Assembly: GCF_048820915.1 (NCBI RefSeq)
Contig: NZ_JBMERR010000008.1
Location: 62,001-126,000, forward strand
DNA: 64,000 nt
Reading direction: 5' to 3'
Origin: Cribrihabitans_A pelagius
GTDB lineage: Bacteria; Pseudomonadota; Alphaproteobacteria; Rhodobacterales; Rhodobacteraceae
Below, piece after piece: positions 17,981 to 29,463 of this stretch. How positions within the stretch are numbered: position 1 is the stretch's first letter; every line of letters starts with the position of its first letter. Under the pieces are notes generated by a model. It did no database searches, was not told the origin of the DNA, and was given only the letters and a program-made list of their open reading frames with translations. Position numbers and translations under genes: made by a program.

Positions 17981-18727
17981 ATGCATCTGGACGTTCAGGA
18001 TTTGAGGAACTTCTATTACCGCAGCACGCTGGGCCGGGCCGCGCAGGCGTCGATCCGCGGCCGCCTGCAAGAGCTCTGGCCCGCGGCCGAGGGGCAGACG
18101 GTGGCGGGGTTCGGTTTTGCTGCGCCCCTGCTCAGGCCCTATCTGGCCGATGCGCGCCGGGTGCTGGCGCTGATGCCGGGGCCGCAGGGGGTGATGCAAT
18201 GGCCCGCGGGGATGCCCAACGTCTCGGTGCTCTGCGAGGAGACCGACTGGCCGCTGGATACCGGCCGGGTCGACCGGCTGGTGCTGCTGCACGGGCTGGA
18301 GACCTCCGAGCGGCCCTCGCGCCTGCTGGAGGAATGCTGGCGGGTGCTGGGGCCTGGCGGGCGCGCCATCTTCATCGTGCCGAACCGGGCGGGCTTCTGG
18401 GCGCGCTCGGACCTCACGCCTTTCGGCTACGGCCGCCCCTACACCCTGCGTCAGCTGGAGGGCCAGCTGCGCCAGCACCAGTTCGCGATCGAGCAGCACA
18501 CCGCCGCACTCTACCGACTGCCCAGCCACCGCCGCTTCTGGCTGAAGTCCGGCCCTCTGTTCGAGCGCATGGGCCGCAAGCTGCCCGCGATGCTGGCAGG
18601 CGGCGTGTTCATGGTCGAGGTGAGCAAGCAGACCTACCCGCAGCGCGGACACATGACGCGGCGCAAGACACCGGCCCGGATCCGCGTGCTGGAGGGGCTC
18701 TCCAACCCGCTGCCGGAACCCGCTTGA
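17981..18727 (+). CDS. Class I SAM-dependent methyltransferase
   Basis: A 248-residue protein with the rear half of a Rossmann methyltransferase fold easy to see: DWPLDTGRVDRLVLLHGLE (motif IV region), ECWRVLGPGGRAIFIVPNR (motif V-VI). The first half has a weaker GFGFAAPLLRPYL in place of a canonical GxGxG loop. The C-terminal tail is basic. ATG 17981 gives MHLDVQDLRNFYYRSTLGR. Substrate unknown; the divergent gloB neighbour appears to be conserved company in this group. Its last 50 bases are repeated at 19544-19593. Confidence 0.82.
   Translation: MHLDVQDLRNFYYRSTLGRAAQASIRGRLQELWPAAEGQTVAGFGFAAPLLRPYLADARRVLALMPGPQGVMQWPAGMPNVSVLCEETDWPLDTGRVDRLVLLHGLETSERPSRLLEECWRVLGPGGRAIFIVPNRAGFWARSDLTPFGYGRPYTLRQLEGQLRQHQFAIEQHTAALYRLPSHRRFWLKSGPLFERMGRKLPAMLAGGVFMVEVSKQTYPQRGHMTRRKTPARIRVLEGLSNPLPEPA
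18678..18727 (+). repeat. Direct repeat, copy A (3' end of the methyltransferase gene)
   Basis: The last 50 bases of the gene, GGATCCGCGTGCTGGAGGGG onward to the TGA. They match 19544-19593 at 45 of 50 positions (mismatches at repeat positions 8, 27, 28, 44 and 47). Confidence 0.85.
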
Positions 18728-18848
18728 CCGGGCCGGCTTGCGCAAGCCGGAACCAAGGGCCGGAACCCGGGATTGCACGCTGGCCGACGGCTTCGCGTCG
18801 CAGACCGGGTGCCCGGGGGCGCCGGTCCGGGCGACGGGCGGCCGGGCC

Positions 18849-19404
18849 TCAGGTGAGGTCGATCGTGATCTGCGGTGCGAGCGTCAGATTGGCAGCCAGC
18901 ACCGGCAGATTGGTCACATTATCCCATTCCGAAACACCGCCCCATCACGCGTCAGATATACCCAGCCGCGATGCCCCGGGTACACGTCCGCAAGCGGCAC
19001 GATGCCACGGTCCCGCCAATCGGATTTGGAGTTCTGCAGCGGATCCTGCTCCTAATACTCCACCCCCACCGGCACGCAGACAAGCGTCAGCTCATGGTTT
19101 TCACCGCCGGAACAGCATCCGTCGCCGGGGCTGGCACGGGTGTATCCAGTAGACAGGCTGTACCGCGCCTTCGGTCCCTTCCGGGAAGTCCAGCAGCAGC
19201 CCGTCGTCTTCATCCATGGTGAACGTGCCGCGAACGGTTCCGAATTCAAGCAGTTCGTCAGCGGCACCGGGTGTATACACAAGCCGTACCGTATCGGGGT
19301 TGTCCCGCTTCCCGCGGTGCTTTCCTTCGTCGTTGTCGTCATTGCCGCCGACTACGGCCGCCGCAACGGCGACCCCGCGGCTTCTATCACTAGGGCGGCC
19401 AACA
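18849..19404 (-). pseudogene. Decayed gene for a small exported-type protein
   Basis: The reading direction is minus. A strong AAGGAGA site precedes an ATG at 19404 (MLAALVIEAAG), but this frame stops after 17 codons. Coding sense resumes in another frame (VAVAAAVVGGNDDNDEGKHR, then RLVYTPGAADELLEFGTVRG, DEDDGLLLDFPEG and VQPVYWIHPC), shifts again near 19115 (GDGCCSGGENHELTLVCVPV), meets a TAG at 19052-19054, continues in frame (DPLQNSKSDWRDRGIVPLAD and GWVYLTRDGAVFRNG), then shifts once more to end NVTNLPVLAANLTLAPQITI at the TGA 18849-18851. At least two frameshifts and one nonsense codon make a pseudogene likely; sequencing error could explain one but hardly all. The family was not recognised. 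Confidence 0.55.
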
Positions 19405-19543
19405 TGAAAAATCTCCTTGAGTGAAAATGATGCCAGAACAATCGTCGTAATTGCGGGCAGAACCTGGCGTTTCCAGCGCACTTTCCGTCCAGCCCTTGCC
19501 GTGCTGCAGGCTGCAGGCGCGGAGGCAGGGCAAGGGCAGGGCT

Positions 19544-19593
19544 GGATCCGGGTGCTGGAGGGGCTCTCCGGCCCGCTGCCGGAACCGGCCTGA
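19544..19593 (+). repeat. Direct repeat, copy B (orphan copy of the methyltransferase gene end)
   Basis: Encodes IRVLEGLSGPLPEPA and a stop in the same sense as the real methyltransferase C-terminus IRVLEGLSNPLPEPA, but with no gene body in front of it. 45/50 identity to 18678-18727, with four of the five changes silent or limited to the Asn-Gly codon. Confidence 0.85.
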
Positions 19594-19849
19594 AGCGGGT
19601 CGGCCCGGAGTCACCCGGATGCGTGCTTGGGCGTCTATATCGTATATATAAGGAGTGGCCCGCTGCCCGCGGCAGGCCGCCGGCGGCGCAAATGTGACAG
19701 GTTCGGCGGCCAAAGCGGCATTCTGGAATCGCCAAATCGCCGCCTTGCCGCCGGGTTTTTAATTTTCCGACTATGGCCAAACAGCCGCACTTTGCTTAAC
19801 GCCCTGAAATCGTTCGGAACAAGCTTTCTCCCGGAACCGTTATAGACAG
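19594..19849. other. Intergenic stretch upstream of the atp promoter
   Basis: No gene, tRNA or convincing terminator was seen. It has an AT-rich patch (TATATCGTATATATAAGGAG near 19636) and some GC-rich short inverted repeats (GCTGCCCGCGGCAGGC). Confidence 0.5.
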
Positions 19850-19878
19850 TTGATAGGTCGGATTTGCTCTGCTAGACC
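19850..19878 (+). promoter_or_regulatory. Candidate promoter of the atpHAGDC operon
   Basis: TTGATA (19850-19855), 17-bp spacer, TAGACC (19873-19878). The -35 is good and the -10 mediocre; it is the best match in the 140 bp ahead of atpH. Confidence 0.35.
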
Positions 19879-19985
19879 CACGCTGATTTCAACGCCCCGC
19901 CAAATCGGGGGCTGTCACACGCCCCCGGACGCTGCCTGTCACCAGGTGTGCGCACCGGGGCCATAATAATATCGGAAGGGTGGAC

Positions 19986-20546
19986 GTGTCCGAACCAGCT
20001 TCGATTTCTGCAGGCATTGCTGCGCGCTATGCCACTGCGGTGTACGGCATCGCGGAAGAGAACAAGGCGCTCGACAGCCTTGAAACCAGCATCAATGACC
20101 TGGCAGCCGCGCTGGCTGACAGCGAAGACCTCCGCAGCCTGATCGCCTCGCCCCTCGTGTCGCGAGAGGAGCAGCGTGCCGCGATCACCGCCGTGGCTGA
20201 GAAGATGGGCCTGGATTCCGTGCTGCGCAACACCCTGGCGCTGATGGCGGACAAACGCCGCCTGTTCGTGCTGCCCGCACTGATCGAGGCGCTGCGCGCC
20301 CGCCTGGCCGAGGCCCGCGGCGAAGTCACCGCCGAGGTGACCTCTGCCAAGGCGCTGACCAAGACCCAGAGCGAGAAGCTGGCCAAGACCCTGGCCGAAC
20401 GCGTGGGCAAGAAGGTCACCATCAATGCAACCGTCGATGAAAGCATCATTGGCGGTCTCGTCGTTAAAGTGGGCTCGAAGATGATCGACAGCTCGATCCG
20501 CTCCAAGCTCAACTCCCTACAGAACGCAATGAAAGAGGTCGGATAA
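19986..20546 (+). CDS. atpH: ATP synthase F1 delta subunit
   Basis: A 186-residue peripheral-stalk subunit (OSCP homologue) that ties F1 to the b subunits. It begins SEPASISAGIAARYATAVYG, has the N-terminal six-helix domain and ends with the family signature DESIIGGLVVKVGSKMIDSS. GTG 19986 is chosen because GGAAGGG lies five bases upstream; a GTG six bases earlier would sit on that site. First gene of the F1 operon; the stop codon is followed directly by the atpA ATG (TAAATG). The F0 genes are not in this window, the normal split in this order. Confidence 0.97.
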   Translation: MSEPASISAGIAARYATAVYGIAEENKALDSLETSINDLAAALADSEDLRSLIASPLVSREEQRAAITAVAEKMGLDSVLRNTLALMADKRRLFVLPALIEALRARLAEARGEVTAEVTSAKALTKTQSEKLAKTLAERVGKKVTINATVDESIIGGLVVKVGSKMIDSSIRSKLNSLQNAMKEVG

Positions 20547-22085
<1,539 letters not shown>

Positions 22086-22100
22086 GGAGAGAGTCGGGAC

Positions 22101-22976
22101 ATGCCTTCTCTCAAGGACCTTAAAAACCGGATCGAGTCGGTCAAATCGACCCGCAAGATCACCAAAGCCATGCAAATGGTGGCCGCGGCGAAACTTCGCC
22201 GCGCCCAGGAAGCTGCCGAGGATTCCCGGCCCTATGCCAAGCGGTTCAACGCCGTGATGGCGGGGCTGGCGGCCTCGGTCGGCGGCAGCGACACCGCGCC
22301 GAAGCTGCTCCGCGGCACCGGCAGCGACCAGGTTCACCTCCTGGTCGTGATGACCGCCGAGCGCGGCCTCTGCGGCGGCTTCAACTCGAACATCGCCAAG
22401 CTGGCGCGCCAGAAGGCGCAAGAGCTGAAGGCCGCGGGCAAGACGGTGAAGATCCTCACCGTCGGCAAGAAGGGCCGCGACGCCCTGAAGCGCGACCTGG
22501 GCGGTGATTTCGCCGGCCATGTGGACCTGAGCGAAGTGAAGCGGATCGGCTATGTCGACGCGCAGAAGATCGCCAGAGACGTGCTGACCCGGTTCGACGC
22601 GGGCGAGTTCGACGTTGCCACGATCTTCTTCTCGGAGTTCGTCAACGTGGTGACACAGATCCCGACCGCACAGCAGATCATTCCGGCCTCCTACGACGCG
22701 GGCGAGGTGGAAGCCGCTTCCGCGGTCTACGAGTACGAGCCGAGCGAAGAGCGCATCCTCGCGGACCTCTTGCCGCGCGGCGTGTCGACCCAGATCTTCG
22801 CTGCCCTGCTGGAAAACGGCGCCTCCGAACAAGGCGCACGGATGAGCGCGATGGACAACGCCACCCGCAACGCGGGCGAGATGATCGACAAGCTGACCAT
22901 CCAGTACAACCGCTCCCGCCAGGCCGTGATCACCAACGAGCTGATTGAAATCATTTCGGGCGCCGAGGCGCTCTAA
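22101..22976 (+). CDS. atpG: ATP synthase F1 gamma subunit
   Basis: A 291-residue central-shaft subunit that turns inside the alpha3beta3 ring. The N-terminal helix begins MPSLKDLKNRIESVKSTRKI and carries ITKAMQMVAAAKLRRAQ; the C-terminal helix ends in the signature ITNELIEIISGAEAL. The Rossmann-like middle domain includes TAERGLCGGFNSN. AAGGAGA lies upstream. Order atpA-atpG-atpD is standard. Confidence 0.98.
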   Translation: MPSLKDLKNRIESVKSTRKITKAMQMVAAAKLRRAQEAAEDSRPYAKRFNAVMAGLAASVGGSDTAPKLLRGTGSDQVHLLVVMTAERGLCGGFNSNIAKLARQKAQELKAAGKTVKILTVGKKGRDALKRDLGGDFAGHVDLSEVKRIGYVDAQKIARDVLTRFDAGEFDVATIFFSEFVNVVTQIPTAQQIIPASYDAGEVEAASAVYEYEPSEERILADLLPRGVSTQIFAALLENGASEQGARMSAMDNATRNAGEMIDKLTIQYNRSRQAVITNELIEIISGAEAL

Positions 22977-22997
22977 GAGAAACCCGGAGACCAACTA

Positions 22998-24422
<1,425 letters not shown>

Positions 24423-24479
24423 GCACGGATTTTCCTCCGCGCCGCTTGCGGTGCGGGGGATCCCCGAAAGGAGGCCCCA

Positions 24480-24893
24480 ATGGCACAAACGATGCAATTC
24501 GACCTCGTGAGCCCTGAGCGGAGCCTTGCTTCGCAGCAGGTAACCGCGGTCCTGATCCCCGGCTCCGAGGGTGACATGACGGCGATGCCCATGCACGCGC
24601 CGACCATCACCACCCTGCGCCCCGGCGTCCTGAAGGTCGAAAGCCCCGAAGGCACTGCGGAGTATCTGGTCACCGGCGGCTTTGCCGAAATCGCAGGCGA
24701 CAGCCTCTCCGTCCTGGCCGAGCGCGCGATTCCGATGAGCGAAATGACCCGCGATCAGATGGATGCGCTGATCGAGGAAGCCCGCGAGATGTACAAGACC
24801 GCGAAAGAGGAAGACCAGCCGCACGGCCTGGTCGAGGACGCGGCCAAGCTGCTCGCCGATATGGAAGCCCTGGGCACCCACATGGCGATCTGA
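24480..24893 (+). CDS. atpC: ATP synthase F1 epsilon subunit
   Basis: A 137-residue subunit linking gamma to the c-ring and inhibiting ATP hydrolysis. It begins MAQTMQFDLVSPERSLAS, with the beta-sandwich PGSEGDMTAMPMHAPTITTL, and ends in a short helical domain. A strong AAAGGAGG site precedes the ATG. It closes the operon, with a terminator 30 nt beyond the stop. Confidence 0.97.
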   Translation: MAQTMQFDLVSPERSLASQQVTAVLIPGSEGDMTAMPMHAPTITTLRPGVLKVESPEGTAEYLVTGGFAEIAGDSLSVLAERAIPMSEMTRDQMDALIEEAREMYKTAKEEDQPHGLVEDAAKLLADMEALGTHMAI

Positions 24894-24920
24894 TCCGGTC
24901 CCTGGATCCGCGAAATGGAA

Positions 24921-24952
24921 GCCGGCGCCCTTGGTTGGGGGCCGGTTTTTTT
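24921..24952 (+). terminator. Rho-independent terminator of the atp operon
   Basis: GCCGGCGCCC and GGGGGCCGG pair around a TTGGTT loop, followed by seven T. Confidence 0.88.
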
Positions 24953-25063
24953 GTGGCCCGGCGGCATCGTCTTGCGGTTGCTTGTGCGGCGCCGCGCCCT
25001 GCCTCTGGTGTTCCGCCCGGCTTCGGCTAGCTTGGGGCAAACGGGCAGGCCAAGGGAAAGACG

Positions 25064-25414
25064 ATGAAGCGGCTGCGCAATCCCCGCACCGGCATTGATC
25101 AGGGCGACACGGAAGTGTTCTCGGAATTCGAACAGGGCGGCAGCATGTGGACTGGCCAGGGCCCGCGCGAGCGGCGCAAGGACGTGCGGTTCTCCCAAAC
25201 CTTCGCCAGCCCGCCCGCAGTGCACTTGTCGCCGTCGCTTTGGGACATGGACTCCTCTGCGCCGATCCGGGGCGAACTGGTCGCCGCCAATATCACGTGC
25301 GAGGGCTTTGAAGTTGTCTTTCGCACCTGGTCGGACAGCCGCGCCGCCCGCTTGCGCGCGAGCTGGCTGGCCATCGGCGATCTGCCGTTCGCCGACGACT
25401 GGCAGGTGGACTGA
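25064..25414 (+). CDS. H-type lectin domain protein
   Basis: A 116-residue protein. The C-terminal 80 residues match the H-type lectin fold: VRFSQTFASPPAVHLSPSLW, NITCEGFEVVFRTWSD and a final ARLRASWLAIGDL strand. Such domains bind N-acetylgalactosamine in snails and are found in small bacterial proteins of unknown role. No signal peptide is evident, so it may be cytoplasmic or carried out by another route. It lies behind the atp operon terminator in the same direction and is convergent with the histidine kinase gene (8 bp apart). Confidence 0.8.
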   Translation: MKRLRNPRTGIDQGDTEVFSEFEQGGSMWTGQGPRERRKDVRFSQTFASPPAVHLSPSLWDMDSSAPIRGELVAANITCEGFEVVFRTWSDSRAARLRASWLAIGDLPFADDWQVD

Positions 25415-25422
25415 GGCGGCGG

Positions 25423-26517
25423 TCAGCCTGCGGGAAAGCGCAGCTGCAAGCAGCAGCCTTCTGGCGTCAGCCGGGTGCTGATTTCACCGCGGAGTTGAGC
25501 CGCCGCAGCTTCCATCAGGCTGCTGCCCAGGCTGGTCGCCGCTCCGGAAACATCCGCGCAAGCTGCGCCGCCGCCGATGCCGTCGTCGCGGCATTCCAGC
25601 ACCACGGACCGGTCTTCGAGCCCGACCGTCACCGTGACCTGGCCCGGGCGGCCGTCCGGGAAAGCATGTTTGACGGAATTGGCCGCGAATTCGCTCACGA
25701 TCATCGCCAGAGCCGTGGCGCTGTGGGACGAGACCAGTATCTCGTCCGCGTTGCATTTGAGGCGGACATGCGGCGGCAGGGTGTCGCGCAGCACTTCGGT
25801 GATCCGCTCCAGGTAGGAACGGGTGCAGATCTTGCCGCCCAGCGGCGCGTCCTGCAATTCCCGGTGCAGCGCGCTGATCGAGCCGAGCCGGCGGCTGACC
25901 GCGTCCAGTGCCTCGCGCGCGGTTTCCTCCTTCAGGTTGCGGCTGTGCAGCCGCACCATCGAGGCCAGGGTCTGCAGCGAGTTTTTGACCCGGTGATCGG
26001 CTTCGGCGCGCAGCACTTCGACGTTTTTCAGCGCCATGCGCAATTCCAGCTGATGCATGACCTGGCGCGCCAGGACCTGGATCGTGCTGCGCTGCAGGGC
26101 CGTCAGCTTGCGCGGCTTGTAGTCGAGCACGCAGAGCGTGCCCAGCGGCAACCCGTCCGCCGCCAGAAGCCGCGCCCCGGCGTAGAACCGCAGCCCGGGA
26201 TCGCCAAGGCACAGCGGGTTGTCGGCCATCCTCGGGTCCTGCAGGGTATCCTCGATTTCGGTGAAATCCTGGCCGAGGATCACATGCGCGCAGATCGAAG
26301 TGTCGATCGGGGTGCTGCGGGCGTTCAGTCCGACTTCGGCCTTGAACCACTGCCGGTCCTGGTCGATCAGGTTGATCACCGAGATCGGCGCATCGCAAAT
26401 CTGTGCAGTCAGTTCCACAATTTCGTCGAAGCTGCGTTCGCGCGGTGTATCGAGGATGTCGTAGCTGTAAAGCGTCTGCAGCCGGTCGGCTTGGGCGGGA
26501 TGGTGTTCAGCGCGCAT
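25423..26517 (-). CDS. GAF-domain sensor histidine kinase (HWE/HisKA_2 type)
   Basis: A 364-residue soluble kinase. GAF domain at about 25-155 (SFDEIVELTAQICDAPISVI, ICAHVILGQDF, GTLCVLD). The phosphoacceptor region has EADHRVKNSLQTLASMV with His175, typical of HisKA_2/HWE kinases, followed by a HATPase domain with the N-box SEFAANSVKHAF and G-box ECRDDGIGG. There is no membrane segment. ATG 26517 is chosen because GAAGGA sits six bases upstream; longer versions add a low-complexity extension. HWE kinases often feed the PhyR general stress response, but no phyR or ecfG is adjacent. The signal is unknown. Confidence 0.9.
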   Translation of the reverse strand: MRAEHHPAQADRLQTLYSYDILDTPRERSFDEIVELTAQICDAPISVINLIDQDRQWFKAEVGLNARSTPIDTSICAHVILGQDFTEIEDTLQDPRMADNPLCLGDPGLRFYAGARLLAADGLPLGTLCVLDYKPRKLTALQRSTIQVLARQVMHQLELRMALKNVEVLRAEADHRVKNSLQTLASMVRLHSRNLKEETAREALDAVSRRLGSISALHRELQDAPLGGKICTRSYLERITEVLRDTLPPHVRLKCNADEILVSSHSATALAMIVSEFAANSVKHAFPDGRPGQVTVTVGLEDRSVVLECRDDGIGGGAACADVSGAATSLGSSLMEAAAAQLRGEISTRLTPEGCCLQLRFPAG

Positions 26518-26749
26518 GGGGGGTCCTTCAACTTTCTGCCCGCGCGCCTTGCCGGAGGAGCTGCGAAGCATCAGCGTACTATGGGGGGCAGGCGCCGCGT
26601 GGTCCAGCCGAAACCGCAGGACAAGGGACATTACCCCGGGTTCCGCCGCAAGGGCGAGCGTGTCGCGGGCGCGGATGGGGTGCGCAAGAAAATGCCCTGC
26701 GCAGGCAACACCGTATGCGGGGCTTCGGGTGTTCCGGCGGGGCGGATGC

Positions 26750-27772
26750 TCAGCCGCCGTTGGAATAGAGGCTTTCATAGATAGGGATCAGCGTTTTGTC
26801 CTCGAACAGCGAGGACACCGAGGTGCCGTGCCAGATGTTCAGGATCGCCTGGGTGAACAGCGGTGCGGTCGGCAGGATGCGGATGTTGGGGGCGCCCTTC
26901 ACCGCTTCGGTCGGCTGGATCGAGTCGGTCAGAACCAGCGATTTCATCACCGAGTTGGTGACCCGCTCCACTGCCGGGCCGCTCATCACGCCGTGGGTGA
27001 TATAGGCGTGCACCTCGCGCGCGCCGTTGTCGAGCAGCACCTGGGCGGCCTTGCACAGCGTGCCGGCGGTGTCGCACATGTCGTCGATGATCAGGCAGAT
27101 CTTGTCCTTCACGTCGCCGATCACGGTCATTTCAGCCACTTCACCGGCTTTCTCGCGGCGCTTGTCGACGATCGAAAGCGGCGCGTTGATGCGCTTGGCC
27201 AGCTCGCGCGCGCGGGCAACGCCGCCGACGTCCGGAGAGACCACCATCAGGTCGCCCATGCTGTCCTTGAACTGGTTGCGCACATCCAGCGCGAAGATCG
27301 GCGAGGCATAGAGGTTGTCGACGGGAATGTCGAAGAAGCCCTGGATCTGGGCGGCGTGCAGGTCCATCGTCAGCACCCGCTCGATGCCGGCGCCGGTCAG
27401 CATGTTAGCCACCAGCTTGGCGGAAATCGGAGTGCGCGCCTTGGTGCGGCGGTCCTGGCGGGCATAGCCGAAATAGGGGATCACCGCAGTGATCCGCTGG
27501 GCCGAAGACCGGCGCAGCGCGTCGGAGATGATCAAGAGCTCCATCAGGTTGTCATTGGCCGGGTTCGAGGTCGGCTGAATCACGAACATGTCCTCGCCGC
27601 GGACGTTCTCGTAGACCTCGACAAAGATCTCGCCGTCGTTGAAGCGCTCGACGCGTGCGTCCACCAGCCCCTGGTCGACGCCGCGGTGCATGCTCATGCG
27701 GCGTGCGATGGATTGGGCAAGCGGAAGGTTTGCGTTCCCAGCAATAAGCTTGGGTTCGTTCAAGGTCGGCAT
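26750..27772 (-). CDS. prs: Ribose-phosphate pyrophosphokinase (PRPP synthase)
   Basis: A 340-residue enzyme making PRPP from ribose 5-phosphate and ATP for purine, pyrimidine, histidine and tryptophan synthesis. Marks: RFNDGEIFVEVYENVRGEDM, YFGYARQDRR, the divalent-cation loop MDLHAAQIQGFFDIPVDN and the PRPP loop IIDDMCDTAGTL. ATG 27772 gives MPTLNEPKLIAGNANLPLAQ, the usual start. About 20 residues longer than E. coli Prs, as usual in this order. Divergent from the isomerase gene over 107 bp. Confidence 0.97.
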   Translation of the reverse strand: MPTLNEPKLIAGNANLPLAQSIARRMSMHRGVDQGLVDARVERFNDGEIFVEVYENVRGEDMFVIQPTSNPANDNLMELLIISDALRRSSAQRITAVIPYFGYARQDRRTKARTPISAKLVANMLTGAGIERVLTMDLHAAQIQGFFDIPVDNLYASPIFALDVRNQFKDSMGDLMVVSPDVGGVARARELAKRINAPLSIVDKRREKAGEVAEMTVIGDVKDKICLIIDDMCDTAGTLCKAAQVLLDNGAREVHAYITHGVMSGPAVERVTNSVMKSLVLTDSIQPTEAVKGAPNIRILPTAPLFTQAILNIWHGTSVSSLFEDKTLIPIYESLYSNGG

Positions 27773-27879
27773 TGGCTGATATCCCCAGGCAGCAATGGCT
27801 ATGTGACAGATTCGTGATATTGAACCCCGCTTAACACGCACATAACTTCGCGCAAAGTTCAAAGCGGGAGATACAACTT

Positions 27880-28482
27880 ATGGCAGGCGTTGACTATTAT
27901 TTCTCAACCCTTTCACCCTTTACCTACCTGGCCGGGACCCGGCTGGAGGAGATCGCCGCAAGCCGGGGCGCAACGGTCACCTACAAGCCGCTCGACATCA
28001 TGGCGCTGTTTGCCCGCACCGGCGGCACCGCTCCGAAGGACCGGCACCCTGCGCGCCAGGAATACCGGCTGATCGAGATGGAGCGCCAGGCGGCCAAGCA
28101 GGGCCTGCCGATGAATCTCAAGCCCGCGCATTGGCCCGCAAATCCGGCGCCTGCGTCTTATGCGGTGATCGCGGCGCAGAACGCGGGCGGCGGGGACATG
28201 GGAACGCTGGTTCATGGCCTGCTGCGGGCCTGCTGGGCGGAGGAGAAGAACATCGCAGAGGACAGTGTGATCCGGAAGTGCCTGCAAAGCGCCGGTTTCG
28301 ACCCCGCGCTGGCTGACAGCGGCCTCCTGACCGGCGCGGAGACCTATGCGCAAAACCTCGAGGACGCGGTGGCGGCCGGGGTGTTCGGGGCACCCTTCTA
28401 CATCACGTCCGACGGGGCGAAGTTCTGGGGCCAGGACCGGCTGGCGGATCTCGACGCGCATCTGGCTGGGCAGGCGGCGTGA
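27880..28482 (+). CDS. 2-hydroxychromene-2-carboxylate isomerase / DsbA-like (kappa GST) protein
   Basis: A 200-residue thioredoxin-fold protein of the DsbA/HCCA-isomerase/kappa-GST family. It begins AGVDYYFSTLSPFTYLAGTR, where the S-P-F-T-Y stretch replaces the CxxC of DsbA, and ends with GVFGAPFYITSDGAKFWGQD, the cis-Pro loop region. HCCA isomerases are glutathione-dependent and act in naphthalene breakdown, but most relatives have unknown substrates and no naphthalene genes are here. It overlaps the next gene by GTGA. Confidence 0.85.
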   Translation: MAGVDYYFSTLSPFTYLAGTRLEEIAASRGATVTYKPLDIMALFARTGGTAPKDRHPARQEYRLIEMERQAAKQGLPMNLKPAHWPANPAPASYAVIAAQNAGGGDMGTLVHGLLRACWAEEKNIAEDSVIRKCLQSAGFDPALADSGLLTGAETYAQNLEDAVAAGVFGAPFYITSDGAKFWGQDRLADLDAHLAGQAA

Positions 28483-29273
28483 GCGGCGCGGAGGTCTATC
28501 ACCGCAGCTTTGGCACCGGGCCGCGGCAGGTGCTCGCGGTGCACTGCTCGCTTGCCCATTCCGGCGCCTGGCGCGGGCTGGCGGCGGAGATGGACGCGGA
28601 GATCACCCTCACCGGTTTCGACCTGTTGAGCCACGGCCGCAGCCCGGACTGGGACGGCGGGGGAAATTACCAGTCCCTGAATGTCGCGGCCGGGCTGGAG
28701 CTCCTGCGCGAGCCGGTGGACCTGCTTGGTCATTCCTTTGGCGCGACTGTGGCGCTGAGGATGGCGGCGGCGCGGCCGGAGCTGGTGAAGAGCCTCACCC
28801 TGATCGAGCCTGTGCTCTTTGCCGTGGCCCGCGTCGACCAGCCCGAAATGCTGGCGGCGATGGAGGAGGAAAGCGGCCCTATCGATGCGGCCTGGGAAGC
28901 GGGTGACGTGGAGCTGGCGACGCGGCTGTTCAATCGCATGTGGGGCCCGGGCGAGCCGCGATGGCCGTATCTGCCGGAGCAGCTGCGCGCCGCGATGATG
29001 CGGGCGATGCCGGTGATCCCGGCGAGCTACCGCACGCTTTATCATGACGACACGGGCACATTGGAACCGGAAACGCTGGCGCGGGTCACGATGCCTGCGC
29101 TGGTGGTGGCGGGTGATGTCTCCCCGAAGGTGATGCCGGAAATCGCGCGGGGGCTTGCCCGGCGTCTGCCCGAGGCGCGGGCCGAAATCGTCGCGGGCGC
29201 GGGGCATATGCTGCCGGTGACGCATCCGGGGGAAGGGGCCAGGCTGCTGCGGGAGCTCTGGGGGCAGGGCTGA
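28479..29273 (+). CDS. Alpha/beta hydrolase
   Basis: A 264-residue alpha/beta hydrolase starting at GTG 28479 inside the stop of the preceding gene. VHCSLAHSGAW forms the oxyanion side, LLGHSFGATVALRM the nucleophile elbow (Ser at about residue 88), and AGAGHMLPVTHP near the C-terminus carries the catalytic His. The substrate is unknown. Overlap with the isomerase-like gene suggests joint expression. Confidence 0.88.
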   Translation: MSGAEVYHRSFGTGPRQVLAVHCSLAHSGAWRGLAAEMDAEITLTGFDLLSHGRSPDWDGGGNYQSLNVAAGLELLREPVDLLGHSFGATVALRMAAARPELVKSLTLIEPVLFAVARVDQPEMLAAMEEESGPIDAAWEAGDVELATRLFNRMWGPGEPRWPYLPEQLRAAMMRAMPVIPASYRTLYHDDTGTLEPETLARVTMPALVVAGDVSPKVMPEIARGLARRLPEARAEIVAGAGHMLPVTHPGEGARLLRELWGQG

Positions 29274-29406
29274 GCGGGCCGCCGTGATTTGCCGGTCCGC
29301 GGGGGAGCGACGGCGATGTGCGCCGGTCTGCGGCCTTCCTCTGCGCTGGGAAGCAGCCGGAAAGGGGCCGCCAAACCAGCTTTTGGCGCGGCACGGTCTC
29401 CGGGAA

Positions 29407-29409
29407 GAA
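29407..29409. repeat. Target-site duplication, left (GAA)
   Basis: GAA next to the left IS end; the same triplet stands at 30300-30302 beyond the right end. Confidence 0.6.
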
Positions 29410-29463
29410 CGAACCGCCCCGGCTTGCCCGGAGAGCAAAATTCTCAAAGGATAGCTTTCCCCG

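Noticed and set aside
25423..26517. General stress response locus (phyR-nepR-ecfG)
   Set aside because: The kinase is of the HWE type used in that response, but neither regulator, anti-sigma nor sigma gene is next to it.
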